A stretch of DNA of 64,000 nt from Haliea salexigens DSM 19537 (GTDB lineage Bacteria; Pseudomonadota; Gammaproteobacteria; Pseudomonadales; Halieaceae). Below the pieces are notes generated by a model. That model searched no databases. It was not told the DNA's origin and saw nothing but the letters and a program-made list of their open reading frames with translations. Shown in pieces: positions 8,370-17,500 of this stretch (within the stretch, counting starts at the first letter, position 1; every line of letters begins with the position of its first letter). Both the position numbers and the translations under genes were made by a program. The stretch spans positions 1 to 64,000 of the forward strand of contig NZ_AUHJ01000003.1 of NCBI RefSeq assembly GCF_000423125.1, read 5' to 3'.

Positions 8370-9553
8370 TGACCGTTTTCACTCCGGGGATCGAGATGAT
8401 TCGCCAGCACCGGTATGACACTGGAGGCGATAATGGCGGTCGCCAGCGTCATCAGTACCAGCGCGATCATGGCGTGGTGGGACAAATGCCCTTGTTGAAG
8501 CCCTACACTGGCAACAACCAGCGCAACCTCTGCCCGAGGCAATAGCGCAAACCCAAGCAACCATCGTTCACGCAGTGACAGGAAAGAACCCATTACCCAG
8601 GGCGCAAGCAACTTACCGATAACCGCCGCCGCGATGACCAATAGCACGTACCCAATCAACTCATCGTCCGCCAGAGCGAGCTCCGTAATCTGCATACCGA
8701 TGGCCAAAAAAAACAGCGGCGAAAAAAACCTGCTGACGCTGGCAAAAAATTCACTGTCCGTTGTTTTGGCCGCTTTTGTTGATTGTGCGAATCGCGTTTT
8801 AAATACGGCGGCAACCGCACCCGCCGCAAAACCACCGACCACCGGTGAGAGTTCAAAACTTGCCGTCACCCATGCAGCCAGCAGCGCCGTCAAAACGGCA
8901 AAAACCCTGCGCAAAAGTGTTAGTCGTCTTAGCGATGAGCGCACCAGCAAGGTATTCAACAGCCACAGAAGAACACTGAGTCCGGACAAGACGAGCAAAC
9001 TCATTAACAGCGAAAACAAGATGAGGCCCAGACCATTGTCACTGCTCAGCCCCGCATGGGTGGCAGATAACAAATACAACACCAAAATGTCATCGCCGAT
9101 CGCTGCCGCCAATAATATTTGGCCCACCTTGCTCTCAAGCACCGCAGCATGATGCATCAGGGCGACACTGAGTCCGATACTCGTGGCTGACAACGCGATA
9201 CCCACATACAGGGCTTCATCAATGTCCTGCGATACGATATAAGCGGCTGCAAATCCCGACAGCAGACTTAAGATTATTCCCGCCAACCCCACCAGGATTC
9301 CCGGCTTGATTGCAGCGGCAAAATGTGACCATTGAATATCGTAACCCGCTGAGAACAGGATCAGGATAACCGCCAGTTCCGATAGAACGTGCTCAGCCTC
9401 ACCAATCCGAATCAGGCTGAAACCCGCCGGCCCCAGCAGCACGCCAACGACAATAACCACCGCCGCCTGCGGCAACCTAAATCGCTCAGACACCCCATCA
9501 CAGGCGACCATCAACAGTGATGCGGTTAAAAACAATGTCAGGTTAAAAAACAA
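8366..9553 (-). CDS. Cation:proton antiporter (CPA2/KefB type)
   Basis: A membrane antiporter of about 395 residues with a dozen hydrophobic segments. It has the family pattern VVIVVGVLLGPAGF near the N terminus and LFSAGYDIQW, the helix with the acidic ion site. AAAIGDDILVLYLL contains the paired aspartates. It ends without the Rossmann (TrkA-N) domain that full KefB/KefC proteins carry. The start appears to be TTG, preceded by AGGGAA. It would exchange sodium or potassium for protons. The gene follows cti after 35 bases. Confidence 0.8.
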   Translation of the reverse strand: MFFNLTLFLTASLLMVACDGVSERFRLPQAAVVIVVGVLLGPAGFSLIRIGEAEHVLSELAVILILFSAGYDIQWSHFAAAIKPGILVGLAGIILSLLSGFAAAYIVSQDIDEALYVGIALSATSIGLSVALMHHAAVLESKVGQILLAAAIGDDILVLYLLSATHAGLSSDNGLGLILFSLLMSLLVLSGLSVLLWLLNTLLVRSSLRRLTLLRRVFAVLTALLAAWVTASFELSPVVGGFAAGAVAAVFKTRFAQSTKAAKTTDSEFFASVSRFFSPLFFLAIGMQITELALADDELIGYVLLVIAAAVIGKLLAPWVMGSFLSLRERWLLGFALLPRAEVALVVASVGLQQGHLSHHAMIALVLMTLATAIIASSVIPVLANHLDPRSENGQ

Positions 9554-9588
9554 AGCTGAATTCCCTGTAGCGTGGTTTCATTGCTGTC

Positions 9589-11901
9589 TCAAAGATTGTC
9601 ATAACGACTCACATCGAGCAGACCTTCGCCACCACCCATACGGCCTCGATAGTGATGAAGCTTATCCAGGATCAACCAAATTCGGCGGTCTGTCCTGCGG
9701 ACACCATAACGCTCGACCCATCGATCCATAGTCACCGGGTCGGTGATTTTGTTTGCTTGGCTGGTAAATTTATCAAGCTCGCTGCGCTCTACCCAAAAAA
9801 TAAAATTCGGATAACTGCCGATAGCCCCGTCCACCAACATCAACATATCTTCATCAGGTATACGACGATCTTCCTCGCCGAAAATAAATGACACATTCGC
9901 GTGAGCCTTATTGATAATCATCGACACCACCTGCTCAATCTCACCGTCTTCGTTATGAATCACCAAATAACTCAGTTCGGGCAGGTTGCGTATCCAGGCT
10001 GACTGCTTTGCCGACAGGTGATCCAGAGGTTTAAGCGCGTTGGGCACGCGATCACCGATGGGAACGGCTTTATCCCGCGTGAATGAAGATCGATCACGGA
10101 TCATCTCGACCAGTTCGCTTTTGACATCATGACCGGCATATCGGATGGCTGCCGGGGTATCAATCAACAACTTGGAATGGCCGTAAAATACCTTGGCCTG
10201 TGCCAGCGCCCCCCGATACCAGCGTTTAAGAATGGGTTCTCTATCGGCAATGGGTAGGAAGGAGAGAAACAATCCCTCGCTTTCCATGCGCAGATAATCC
10301 ATGTACATGCGAGTCAATATTTGGTGTGACACACTGCCGAACACATCGAAGTTCACCACCAGGTCGTAGTAAATGCGCTCCAGTGTCGGGTAATCAATGA
10401 CCCAAACGGTATTGGGATCCTCGCCAATCAAACCCTCCGACACAGAAGCACTGTCGAAATGTCTGAACACAGTGAGCACCGGCGTCGATTGACTTTCGCC
10501 CTTCCAGATGGCTGTGATTGGTAGGCCCTGCCGGGTCAGCTCGTGAGATCGATAGGCGTTGTCACGGAATTCCAGGTAGCGTCGGTGGGCATGAAGCCCC
10601 TCGTGCCACAACGCGGTAAAGTCCAGAGGACCAGCGCTTGTCGGCGGAAGATCCAGAAAGGGTATTGTGTTAAAAAGATAGGCGTTATCGACCACCGACA
10701 AGTCATACTCCGGCGACAGGAAGGCCACAAAGAAATAATCGTTAATCACATTCAACGCGACCTGCCCGCGACAGACCGGACCTTTGATAAAGGATTCAAC
10801 AAAAAATTGGACGTTATCCAGCATAAATCGATAACGGGCATCGGCGGGAATAGCACTGAACGTCAAGAACGGATTGGTCGCATTTTTCGTGGTGTAGCCA
10901 GCCGACTCAGAAACCTTCCAGTCACTGTAGAAAAACAGGGAGTTCCAGCGAGCCATACGACGCTGATCGAGTGGATAAACGCTATGTGTTTTATCCAGGA
11001 GTGTTTCCCTGACAGGAATGAGCCGGTAGTAAAACGGCTTTTCCCCAGGGTCACTGTTAGGACGACGAGCCGCGATTTCATTCGGCGCAATAGCCGTCGG
11101 TGTCGATGATCGGATCAACCGAAAGTAATAAGTTTGCTCCTTATCGGAAATCGCCAAATGCCCCAGAAACAAATGTTCATACAAATAGCGGGAAACCAGT
11201 TTATGCCGGGGTGATTTTTCGTTGAAAAATGCCTCCCACTGGTCGACTTGCGCGATCACACTGGATGGCAGATCAAGAGGTGGATCAAAATCCGGATAGC
11301 CCTGCTTTATCCAGTTTTCCAACTGCAGTTGTTCCTGGCGCGGTAAGGGCGCCATGCCATAGGGCATGGCGGCCATCGGCTGTTTGGCAAGAAAATTATC
11401 AACTTCTTCGATTGTTGCCGCACAGGACAATTCACGGTTGATATCCAACGGAAAGTCCGTGGGCAATTTTCCTCCGGAGGGAAAGGTATTCTCGGGTTTG
11501 CGTGTAACAAGCCTGTATAACGCGTCGTCCAGATAGTCGGTATTTTTGGGCGAAGCTGAGGTGGCGGTAATCACCTCGTGAAAGCCTAGCTTGCGCCAGT
11601 CGGTGACGGACCGGCCGTCAATAAACAGCCTTGTGGTGACGTCTTCTGAGAATCTGGAGGGGTTATAGACAGTTTGAGGGGTCGCTCCGCGCAAGAGCCC
11701 CTCATAAGCACCAAGTTTTAATTGACAGGGGGCGTCATAACAGCCATGGCACACCACGCAGCGTGTATCCAGGATGCGCTTTACGTCGGTGCTTTCCGAA
11801 TATTGGGTGGCGTCAGCCCAACCATTGCCGATCATCAACAGAAAGGCGGCGATCAATATTGATATTGTTTGTATTGGAATCATTGGCACCAACCTGTTCA
11901 C
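9589..11901 (-). CDS. cti: Fatty acid cis/trans isomerase
   Basis: Periplasmic haem enzyme that turns cis-unsaturated acyl chains of phospholipids into trans, making the membrane stiffer at once under solvent, heat or metal stress. The protein is 770 residues, the usual size. It has a signal peptide ending near WADA, then the haem c motif CVVCH (48-52) with the characteristic downstream CYDAPCQLKL. The start is taken as GTG at 11901, overlapping the cls stop in a GTGA arrangement. An ATG at 11883 would give a shorter signal peptide lacking the arginine. Cti needs no cofactor beyond haem, so cytochrome c maturation is implied in the host. Confidence 0.93.
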   Translation of the reverse strand: MNRLVPMIPIQTISILIAAFLLMIGNGWADATQYSESTDVKRILDTRCVVCHGCYDAPCQLKLGAYEGLLRGATPQTVYNPSRFSEDVTTRLFIDGRSVTDWRKLGFHEVITATSASPKNTDYLDDALYRLVTRKPENTFPSGGKLPTDFPLDINRELSCAATIEEVDNFLAKQPMAAMPYGMAPLPRQEQLQLENWIKQGYPDFDPPLDLPSSVIAQVDQWEAFFNEKSPRHKLVSRYLYEHLFLGHLAISDKEQTYYFRLIRSSTPTAIAPNEIAARRPNSDPGEKPFYYRLIPVRETLLDKTHSVYPLDQRRMARWNSLFFYSDWKVSESAGYTTKNATNPFLTFSAIPADARYRFMLDNVQFFVESFIKGPVCRGQVALNVINDYFFVAFLSPEYDLSVVDNAYLFNTIPFLDLPPTSAGPLDFTALWHEGLHAHRRYLEFRDNAYRSHELTRQGLPITAIWKGESQSTPVLTVFRHFDSASVSEGLIGEDPNTVWVIDYPTLERIYYDLVVNFDVFGSVSHQILTRMYMDYLRMESEGLFLSFLPIADREPILKRWYRGALAQAKVFYGHSKLLIDTPAAIRYAGHDVKSELVEMIRDRSSFTRDKAVPIGDRVPNALKPLDHLSAKQSAWIRNLPELSYLVIHNEDGEIEQVVSMIINKAHANVSFIFGEEDRRIPDEDMLMLVDGAIGSYPNFIFWVERSELDKFTSQANKITDPVTMDRWVERYGVRRTDRRIWLILDKLHHYRGRMGGGEGLLDVSRYDNL

Positions 11902-13052
11902 AGCCAGCGTTTAACCATCATGGCAATCCGCTCCAACCATCGCGATACCCCATCGCGCCGTTCCCAATCCTGAGACTCGATGCTTTCCGACTGCGATAAA
12001 TCCTGCAGGAACTGCACTTTAAGTTCGGCGGCCAATCCCCTATCGGCTGTTGCCAGATTGAGTTCGTAGTTAATAAATAAACTGCGGTAATCCAGATTGG
12101 CCGTTCCCACCATCGACCAGTTGTCGTCGACTACCACCGTTTTTGCGTGCAGCATTCGCGGCAGGTACTCAAAAATTCGCACACCGGAATCGAGCAAGGA
12201 GGCATAAATATGACGGGCGGCCCAGCGCGCAATACGCACGTCACTCTCACCGGGAACCAGTAGCCTGACATCCACGCCACGCTCAGCGGCCTGACGCAAT
12301 TGGCTGAGGGTATGACTATCGGGGACAAAATAAGGGGTGGTCAGATAAATAAACGTCTTCGCCTTGTCGAATGCCGCGCCGTACACACATCGCAAGCGGT
12401 GGCGACAGGTCAGCGTATGATTGTGCAGCAGTCTGCTGCCCGCTTCCTTTTGCATGGGCTGCCAACGCAGACGACCTTGCCAAAATGCGTCAAACAATTG
12501 CGCGGCCACGTCGACAAGTGAACCGCCAAAACTCACATGGGTATCACGCCAGCGCGCATCCCCGTAATACTCCCTGGAATTTTCCTGATGTATATTGAAG
12601 CCACCGAGAAAGGCGACACGACCATCCACAATCAGCATTTTGCGATGATTACGGCGGTTATAGCGCCAGGGCCTGCGCCAGCTCCAGCGGTGAAACCAGC
12701 GCAATTTCACGCCGTTACAACGCAGGTGATTTTGCATCTTGCGCGAAAACCAGAACAGCGAGCCCGCCGCATCAATATGCACCTTTACCGCGATACCCGC
12801 CTGTGCCCGTTCAATAAGCGCCTGACAAAACCGATTGCCTACTGCGTCATCGGCAAAGATATAGCATTCCAGCCGGATACTCTCTTTAGCACCCGCTATC
12901 GCCGAAAGCATGGATGCATATAAATCATCGCCCTCGGTAAACAGCTGAAAGGTTTCCATAGCATGAACAGGTAATGTGGCGCAATCGTTGCCGTTACACT
13001 GGTTTTCCAGTCCGTCCGGCCTCACGTTCAACCCGGCGCAATATTCAATCAT
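11898..13052 (-). CDS. cls: Cardiolipin synthase (phospholipase D family)
   Basis: This enzyme makes cardiolipin from two phosphatidyl lipids at the inner membrane. Two HKD motifs are visible: H136-K138-D143 (HRKMLIVD) and H302-K304-D309 (HAKTVVVD). GGFN and GTANLDYRS complete the PLD pattern. It lacks N-terminal membrane helices and so resembles ClsB. The ATG at 13052 overlaps the upstream gene by 8 bases; an internal start at METFQLF (about 12959) would be closer to ClsB. It overlaps cti by 4 bases. Confidence 0.9.
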   Translation of the reverse strand: MIEYCAGLNVRPDGLENQCNGNDCATLPVHAMETFQLFTEGDDLYASMLSAIAGAKESIRLECYIFADDAVGNRFCQALIERAQAGIAVKVHIDAAGSLFWFSRKMQNHLRCNGVKLRWFHRWSWRRPWRYNRRNHRKMLIVDGRVAFLGGFNIHQENSREYYGDARWRDTHVSFGGSLVDVAAQLFDAFWQGRLRWQPMQKEAGSRLLHNHTLTCRHRLRCVYGAAFDKAKTFIYLTTPYFVPDSHTLSQLRQAAERGVDVRLLVPGESDVRIARWAARHIYASLLDSGVRIFEYLPRMLHAKTVVVDDNWSMVGTANLDYRSLFINYELNLATADRGLAAELKVQFLQDLSQSESIESQDWERRDGVSRWLERIAMMVKRWL

Positions 13053-13704
13053 CAGAATTCAAACTGGAACTGCCGACAAACGCTCGCCATTGCTCCCGTC
13101 GAGGAATAAACATAGGCACCCGTTGCTGGTAGGCGCGATAGGTTTCGCCAAATTTCGCCAACACCTGGCGTTCTTCCTTGCGGGCCAGCATGAAGTAGGC
13201 AAATACGATCACGGGGAAAAGCCCCACGGAAAAAAGAGTGGGCCAGTGCACTACACCCTCGCCAAACAGCGCGATAAACAGGCCCGTGTATTGAGGATGC
13301 CGGACAAAACGGTACAACCCATCGGTCACCAGCGTGTTTTGTTGACGTGCGCGATGCACCTGTCGCCAGCCCTGGAAAAAAATGCCAATCCCGAGTAGCA
13401 CCAACGCATAACCCAGAATCATCGAAATCATCATGCCCGTCTCGCCCATGCCCAATAAGGTGGACCATAGGCTGGCATTCAGATCGTACCGATCAAGGCC
13501 AAAGAACCGTGACAGCAAATATATGGTTAATGGGAATCCATACATTTCAGCGTATAGCGCGATAATAAATGCCTGCACCACGCCCGCACTGGCCCATTCA
13601 TGCCAGGATTTGGGTGCCAGATAGCGATAAAAAAACCAGGAAATCACCACGATCATAATGATCGCGAGCGCCCACGCGCCTGAATGTTGTATCGTTTGTT
13701 CCAT
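13045..13704 (-). CDS. Isoprenylcysteine carboxyl methyltransferase-like membrane protein
   Basis: An integral membrane protein of 219 residues with the ICMT/PEMT signature RFVRHPQYTGLF, followed by a hydrophobic stretch and an EER-rich C terminus. Bacterial members of this fold methylate lipids or small lipophilic substrates with SAM. Here the substrate is unknown. Its place between lipid genes suggests lipid head-group or acyl modification. A clear ribosome site (GGAGG) precedes the ATG. A paralogue sits at 36716-37366; both share FIIALxxEMYGFPLTIYxLS. Confidence 0.78.
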   Translation of the reverse strand: MEQTIQHSGAWALAIIMIVVISWFFYRYLAPKSWHEWASAGVVQAFIIALYAEMYGFPLTIYLLSRFFGLDRYDLNASLWSTLLGMGETGMMISMILGYALVLLGIGIFFQGWRQVHRARQQNTLVTDGLYRFVRHPQYTGLFIALFGEGVVHWPTLFSVGLFPVIVFAYFMLARKEERQVLAKFGETYRAYQQRVPMFIPRREQWRAFVGSSSLNSDD

Positions 13705-13719
13705 CTTTAATCCTCCAAC

Positions 13720-13836
13720 TCACGTGCTGTTATGGTAAATTTCATATTTGTTCGACAATAGCCTGTCCAGCACCAGACAAGCGGTAATATCGCCGGTGAC
13801 GTTGATAGCTGAACGCTTGAGATGTCTTTTCTTCAT
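13720..13836 (-). pseudogene. Remnant of a dicarboxylate/glutamate:cation symporter C terminus
   Basis: A 38-codon open frame on the minus strand begins MKKRHLKRSAINVTGDI and ends at a TGA. The RSAINVTGD segment matches the conserved last helix of GltP/DctA-type symporters (R-T/S-x-V/I-N-V-x-G-D), where it normally lies 20-30 residues before the end. The rest of the transporter (about 380 residues) is absent; cfa lies directly upstream. It is best read as a scar left when a symporter gene was replaced. Expression as a peptide is possible but unsupported. Confidence 0.6.
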
Positions 13837-13901
13837 GCGCTTTACTTATGTCGTAAATTGCATAGACCTTATCTACCAACGACCGAGGCAGAACCGTGCT
13901 A

Positions 13902-15140
13902 CTACGGTCGGCCCAATTCCACCTGCATCACATTGATCCCCCCGGCACGAAACATGCCAGCACAACTGGCCAGGTAGAACCGCCATTTGCGTATAAATTT
14001 TTCGCTGTAGCCTAGCGCCTGTATTGCCGGGATGTGTTTATCAACGTTTGCCAGCCATTGTTCCAACGTAATGGCATAATCCAGACCGAATTCAAAAACA
14101 TCATTCAGCACCAGGCCGCTGTCCACAGCAATCGCTTCAAAGCGTTCCCTGGAGGGCAGCATACCGCCGGGGAAAATATGCTCTCTGAGAAAATCACTGC
14201 CAGCCCTATACTGCTCAAACCGCTCTTCTGCGATGGTAATCGTCTGTATCATGGCCTTGCCCGCAGGTCTTAGGTAGTTGTGCACATCCTTCATATACGT
14301 GGACCAATACGACTCGCCAACGTGTTCAAACATCCCAATCGATACCACGTAATCGAACGATCCCGTCAGTTCGCGATAATCCTGCAATCTAACCTCGGTA
14401 TTCGCGTCCAGTCCGGCAGTGTAGAGTCGTTCAACCGCAAATTGCGCCTGCTCATTCGATAGCGTCACTCCCATAACATGGCAATCACTCGCAGCCGCGA
14501 CTTCCATAAATCCACCCCAACCACAACCGATTTCCAGCATGTGGCTTCCGGGTGCCGGGGCCAATCGCTGAAGGATCCGTTGGTATTTGGCTTTTTGCGC
14601 ATCAATCAGTGGAACGGAGGCATCGCCGTTAAAGAGAGCGCTGGAATAGGTCATGCTCTTATCCAACCAGAGCCGGTAGAAGTCGTTGCCCAGATCATAG
14701 TGCTCGTGCACGTTTTGACGGCTACGTTTGAGCGTGTTGGAGAATAGGTGGTGTTTGCACCAGTACAGTAGTTTTAGCCATAGGTTGGTCTGTAAATACC
14801 GGTCGAAAACGGCCAGATTGGCGGCGGCTAAACGCATGAGCGCCAGCAGATCGGGCGTGGACCACTTGTCCGCCATATAGTCCTCTCCCAGACCCACGTC
14901 ACCGTGGGTGATCAGGCGATCAATCACACCCCAGTGATATACAGTCATTTCTGCATTCACACAGGCACTTTTCCCTTCATGGTATGTCGTCTGTCCATTG
15001 GGCCAGGTAAGCGACAGAGAACCGAACTGAAGCGACTTCAAAGCCTGCAAGAAAAGCTTGCGGTGGATATTGCTCACTTTTCCTTTATTTGCTTCAGGTA
15101 TCTCAGATTCACTGTTTTCGGAAAAATATGCTTTGTCCAT
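13902..15140 (-). CDS. cfa: Cyclopropane-fatty-acyl-phospholipid synthase
   Basis: Soluble enzyme that adds a methylene from SAM across cis double bonds of membrane phospholipids. Visible features are the SAM site LEIGCGWGGF, the conserved VSIGMFEHVG, and the family tripeptide region IFPGGMLPS. The start at 15140 (MDKAYFSENS) is chosen because GAGGAGGGG lies just upstream; the frame extends 24 codons further without family similarity. At 412 residues it is slightly longer than E. coli Cfa (382). It starts 11 bases after the GAPDH stop. Confidence 0.93.
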   Translation of the reverse strand: MDKAYFSENSESEIPEANKGKVSNIHRKLFLQALKSLQFGSLSLTWPNGQTTYHEGKSACVNAEMTVYHWGVIDRLITHGDVGLGEDYMADKWSTPDLLALMRLAAANLAVFDRYLQTNLWLKLLYWCKHHLFSNTLKRSRQNVHEHYDLGNDFYRLWLDKSMTYSSALFNGDASVPLIDAQKAKYQRILQRLAPAPGSHMLEIGCGWGGFMEVAAASDCHVMGVTLSNEQAQFAVERLYTAGLDANTEVRLQDYRELTGSFDYVVSIGMFEHVGESYWSTYMKDVHNYLRPAGKAMIQTITIAEERFEQYRAGSDFLREHIFPGGMLPSRERFEAIAVDSGLVLNDVFEFGLDYAITLEQWLANVDKHIPAIQALGYSEKFIRKWRFYLASCAGMFRAGGINVMQVELGRP

Positions 15141-15151
15141 GCTTCCCCTCC

Positions 15152-16147
15152 TCACAGTGTTTCCAACAAATCCAGTAGACGACAGGCATAGGCGTATTCG
15201 TTGTCGTACCACACTTGAAGCTTTATGGTTCGGTCACCGATGAGTCGTGTGGATAGCCCGTGAACAATGGCAGAATGGGCGTTGCCGATAATATCGCTGC
15301 TCACCCACTCCTGCAGAGTAAAATCCATGACACCTTTAAGAGCGTTTCCACAGGCATCCAACAAGCGTTGATTGACTTCATCAACCGTCACTGGTTGTTG
15401 CAATCGCACCGTAATATCGGTCAAGCCACCATCAGCTATCGGCGCCCTGACCGCCAGGGCGGAAAACTTCCCGGCAAGATCGGGCAGCACAGCCGCGACC
15501 ACCTTGTCCGCACCGGTGGAAGTGGGCACCAGGTTGAGGGCCGCCGCGCGACCGCGAATGCGCTTTCGGGAGGCGACATCCACCAGCCCCTGAGAGGAGG
15601 TGTAGGCATGAATGGTGGTGGCCGACGCCGTCTCAATACCCCAGGCTTCCAGCAGCACCGCCAGCGGCGGCACCAGGGAGTTGGTGGTGCAGGAGCCACT
15701 GGAAATGATCTGGTGTTGCTCCGGGTTAAATGCACCCTGGTTAACGCCATAGATAATGGTTAGATCAGCCGATTCAGACGGGGCGCTGATTAACACCCTT
15801 CCCGCCCCCGCCGCCAAGTGCTTCGCCGCATCGTCGCGCTTTCTGAATACGCCCGTGGCTTCGAGCACCCAGTCCACCGCCAAATCCGACCAGGGCAACT
15901 GCCCGGGATCAGGCTGATGATAAATCGGAATGGACACACCGGACACGCTCAACTGATCACCGCTGGTTTCAACAGGAGCTGCGAGGCGACCGTGGACCGA
16001 GTCATATTTCAGCAAATAGGCCAGCGTCTCGCAGTCGGTCAAGTCATTAAGCGCAACCAGTTGCAGGTTTTCAGGCATGCGCCGCAGGTATTCGCGAATA
16101 ACTAACCGGCCGATTCTGCCGGCGCCATTGATTGCAAATCGTTTCAT
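15152..16147 (-). CDS. gap: Glyceraldehyde-3-phosphate dehydrogenase
   Basis: The enzyme oxidises glyceraldehyde 3-phosphate with NAD(P) and phosphate. It has 331 residues, normal length. The NAD site reads GAGRIGR, with alanine where most have phenylalanine. The catalytic Cys153 lies in SGSCTTN and the catalytic His179 in HAYTSSQ; WYDNEYAYACR closes the fold. The start at 16147 has AGGGAGAAG just upstream. The gene sits between stress genes and not with other glycolytic genes. It could serve the glyceraldehyde phosphate produced by the phosphoketolase at 25821. Confidence 0.93.
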   Translation of the reverse strand: MKRFAINGAGRIGRLVIREYLRRMPENLQLVALNDLTDCETLAYLLKYDSVHGRLAAPVETSGDQLSVSGVSIPIYHQPDPGQLPWSDLAVDWVLEATGVFRKRDDAAKHLAAGAGRVLISAPSESADLTIIYGVNQGAFNPEQHQIISSGSCTTNSLVPPLAVLLEAWGIETASATTIHAYTSSQGLVDVASRKRIRGRAAALNLVPTSTGADKVVAAVLPDLAGKFSALAVRAPIADGGLTDITVRLQQPVTVDEVNQRLLDACGNALKGVMDFTLQEWVSSDIIGNAHSAIVHGLSTRLIGDRTIKLQVWYDNEYAYACRLLDLLETL

Positions 16148-16193
16148 GGCTCTTCTCCCTATTTGCGTATGAATTTCAGTTAGTGGTACTGAT

Positions 16194-16811
16194 TCAATCG
16201 GGCAATACCACCAGCTTGTTGGGCAACTCATTTTTGTCTTGCGTTGCCGGGTAATGCTCTGCCAGTAAGCGACCACAGGATTGAATGCACTGAATAAATC
16301 CCTCAGCAATTTGCTTGCGCTTTACCTGTTGGACAAAGGCAGAAACAATGTCCTGCCATTGCTCATCCGCTATTTTTTGGGCGATACCCCGGTCGGTAAG
16401 GATTTCCACATAGCGTTCCTGCGCTGACACAAAAATCAGTAGGCCCATCCCTTCCCGCGTATGATGCAGACCGTTCTCCAGAAACTGCCGCCTCGCCATA
16501 TTGGCAGCGCGCCAGTAGCGAACCGGTTGGGGAATAATCCGCTGAAAAAATGGCTGCCAGCGAAATAGCAGCCAGGACGCGACGAAGACCAGCAACTGCA
16601 ACAGTGACACTGCGCTACTGTGTCCCCACCAGGGTGTTAATACCAACAGCAGAGGTGACACCAACGCGAGCAACGCTGCCCAAAGGGCTGGAATGTAATA
16701 ATAATCATCGCTGCGTGGCGCAAGCACGCACACCACTTCCGCATCGGTGAGTTGTTCGACGTCACTGATGGCCTGACTGATCTGTTGCTGTAACCGTTTT
16801 GAATACTGCAT
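16194..16811 (-). CDS. TPM-domain membrane protein
   Basis: A 205-residue membrane protein. It opens with SKRLQQQISQAISDVEQLTDAEVVCVLAPRSDDY, a TPM-type alpha/beta segment. Two helices follow (about 60-105), then a C-terminal part with MGLLIFVSAQERYVEILTD, also typical of the TPM fold. The start ATG overlaps the stop of the previous gene as TGATG, so translation is coupled. The TPM/TPM/LemA trio is a recurrent bacterial set; function is not established. Confidence 0.75.
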   Translation of the reverse strand: MQYSKRLQQQISQAISDVEQLTDAEVVCVLAPRSDDYYYIPALWAALLALVSPLLLVLTPWWGHSSAVSLLQLLVFVASWLLFRWQPFFQRIIPQPVRYWRAANMARRQFLENGLHHTREGMGLLIFVSAQERYVEILTDRGIAQKIADEQWQDIVSAFVQQVKRKQIAEGFIQCIQSCGRLLAEHYPATQDKNELPNKLVVLPD

Positions 16812-17500
16812 CACCAACCTCCCGAGGCGCCGCCGCCACCAAAACCACCGCCACCGCCGCCGAATCCACCGCCCCGGCGCGAACCACCGTAATGGCCACC
16901 ATGGTGGCCATAAAATCCCCCCATGCCAAAGCGCCGTAGAAAGATCAGGGGAAGAAAGAAAATCACCCACCAGGGTGGCAATTCATTGGATTGATTCTGG
17001 GGCGATCTGAAACGGTATTGTCCACCCATGGCCTGAATAATGGCATCCACACCTTCGGTAATACCCTGGGCGAAGTCGCTATCACGAAACTGCGGCAGGA
17101 TCACCGCCTGTATAATGTTGGCGGACAATGCATCTGTCAGCACACCTTCCAGCCCATAACCTACTTCGATACGTACCTTGCGAAGACCTGGCACCACGAT
17201 CAGCAAGGCGCCATTGTCCTTACCTTTCTGTCCGATACCCCACGCCCGTCCCAGCTGGTAGCCGTAGTCCTCGATTGCCAGCCCTTGCAGGTCCTTCAGC
17301 GTAACCACCACCAGTTGATTGCCAGTCGCGGCCTCGTGGGCCTGCAACTGCTGCTCAAGCTGTTGTGCCGTGCCGGAATCCAGCAACCCGGCCTGATCGA
17401 CCACCCGACCGCTGAGCGGGGGGAAGGAGACCGCCGCGAAGAGCGGCAGACTGGCCCAGAGCAGCAGTAGGCAGGTACTGATTCGCCATACGCTAGTCAT
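16811..17500 (-). CDS. TPM-domain protein, YgcG type
   Basis: A secreted or membrane-anchored protein of 229 residues. The signal peptide (LLLLWASLPLFAAVSFP) is followed by the TPM domain (GRVVDQAGLLD, TGNQLVVVTLKDLQG, YGLEGVLTDALSANII), then one helix and a glycine-rich tail. TPM domains occur in photosystem II repair (TLP18.3) and in several membrane proteins of unclear role. It overlaps lemA by 8 bases and the second TPM gene by 3 bases. Confidence 0.82.
   Translation of the reverse strand: MTSVWRISTCLLLLWASLPLFAAVSFPPLSGRVVDQAGLLDSGTAQQLEQQLQAHEAATGNQLVVVTLKDLQGLAIEDYGYQLGRAWGIGQKGKDNGALLIVVPGLRKVRIEVGYGLEGVLTDALSANIIQAVILPQFRDSDFAQGITEGVDAIIQAMGGQYRFRSPQNQSNELPPWWVIFFLPLIFLRRFGMGGFYGHHGGHYGGSRRGGGFGGGGGGFGGGGASGGW

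Noticed and set aside
13748-13936. Plus-strand 62-codon frame
   Set aside because: It is the antisense of the symporter remnant and the cfa end.
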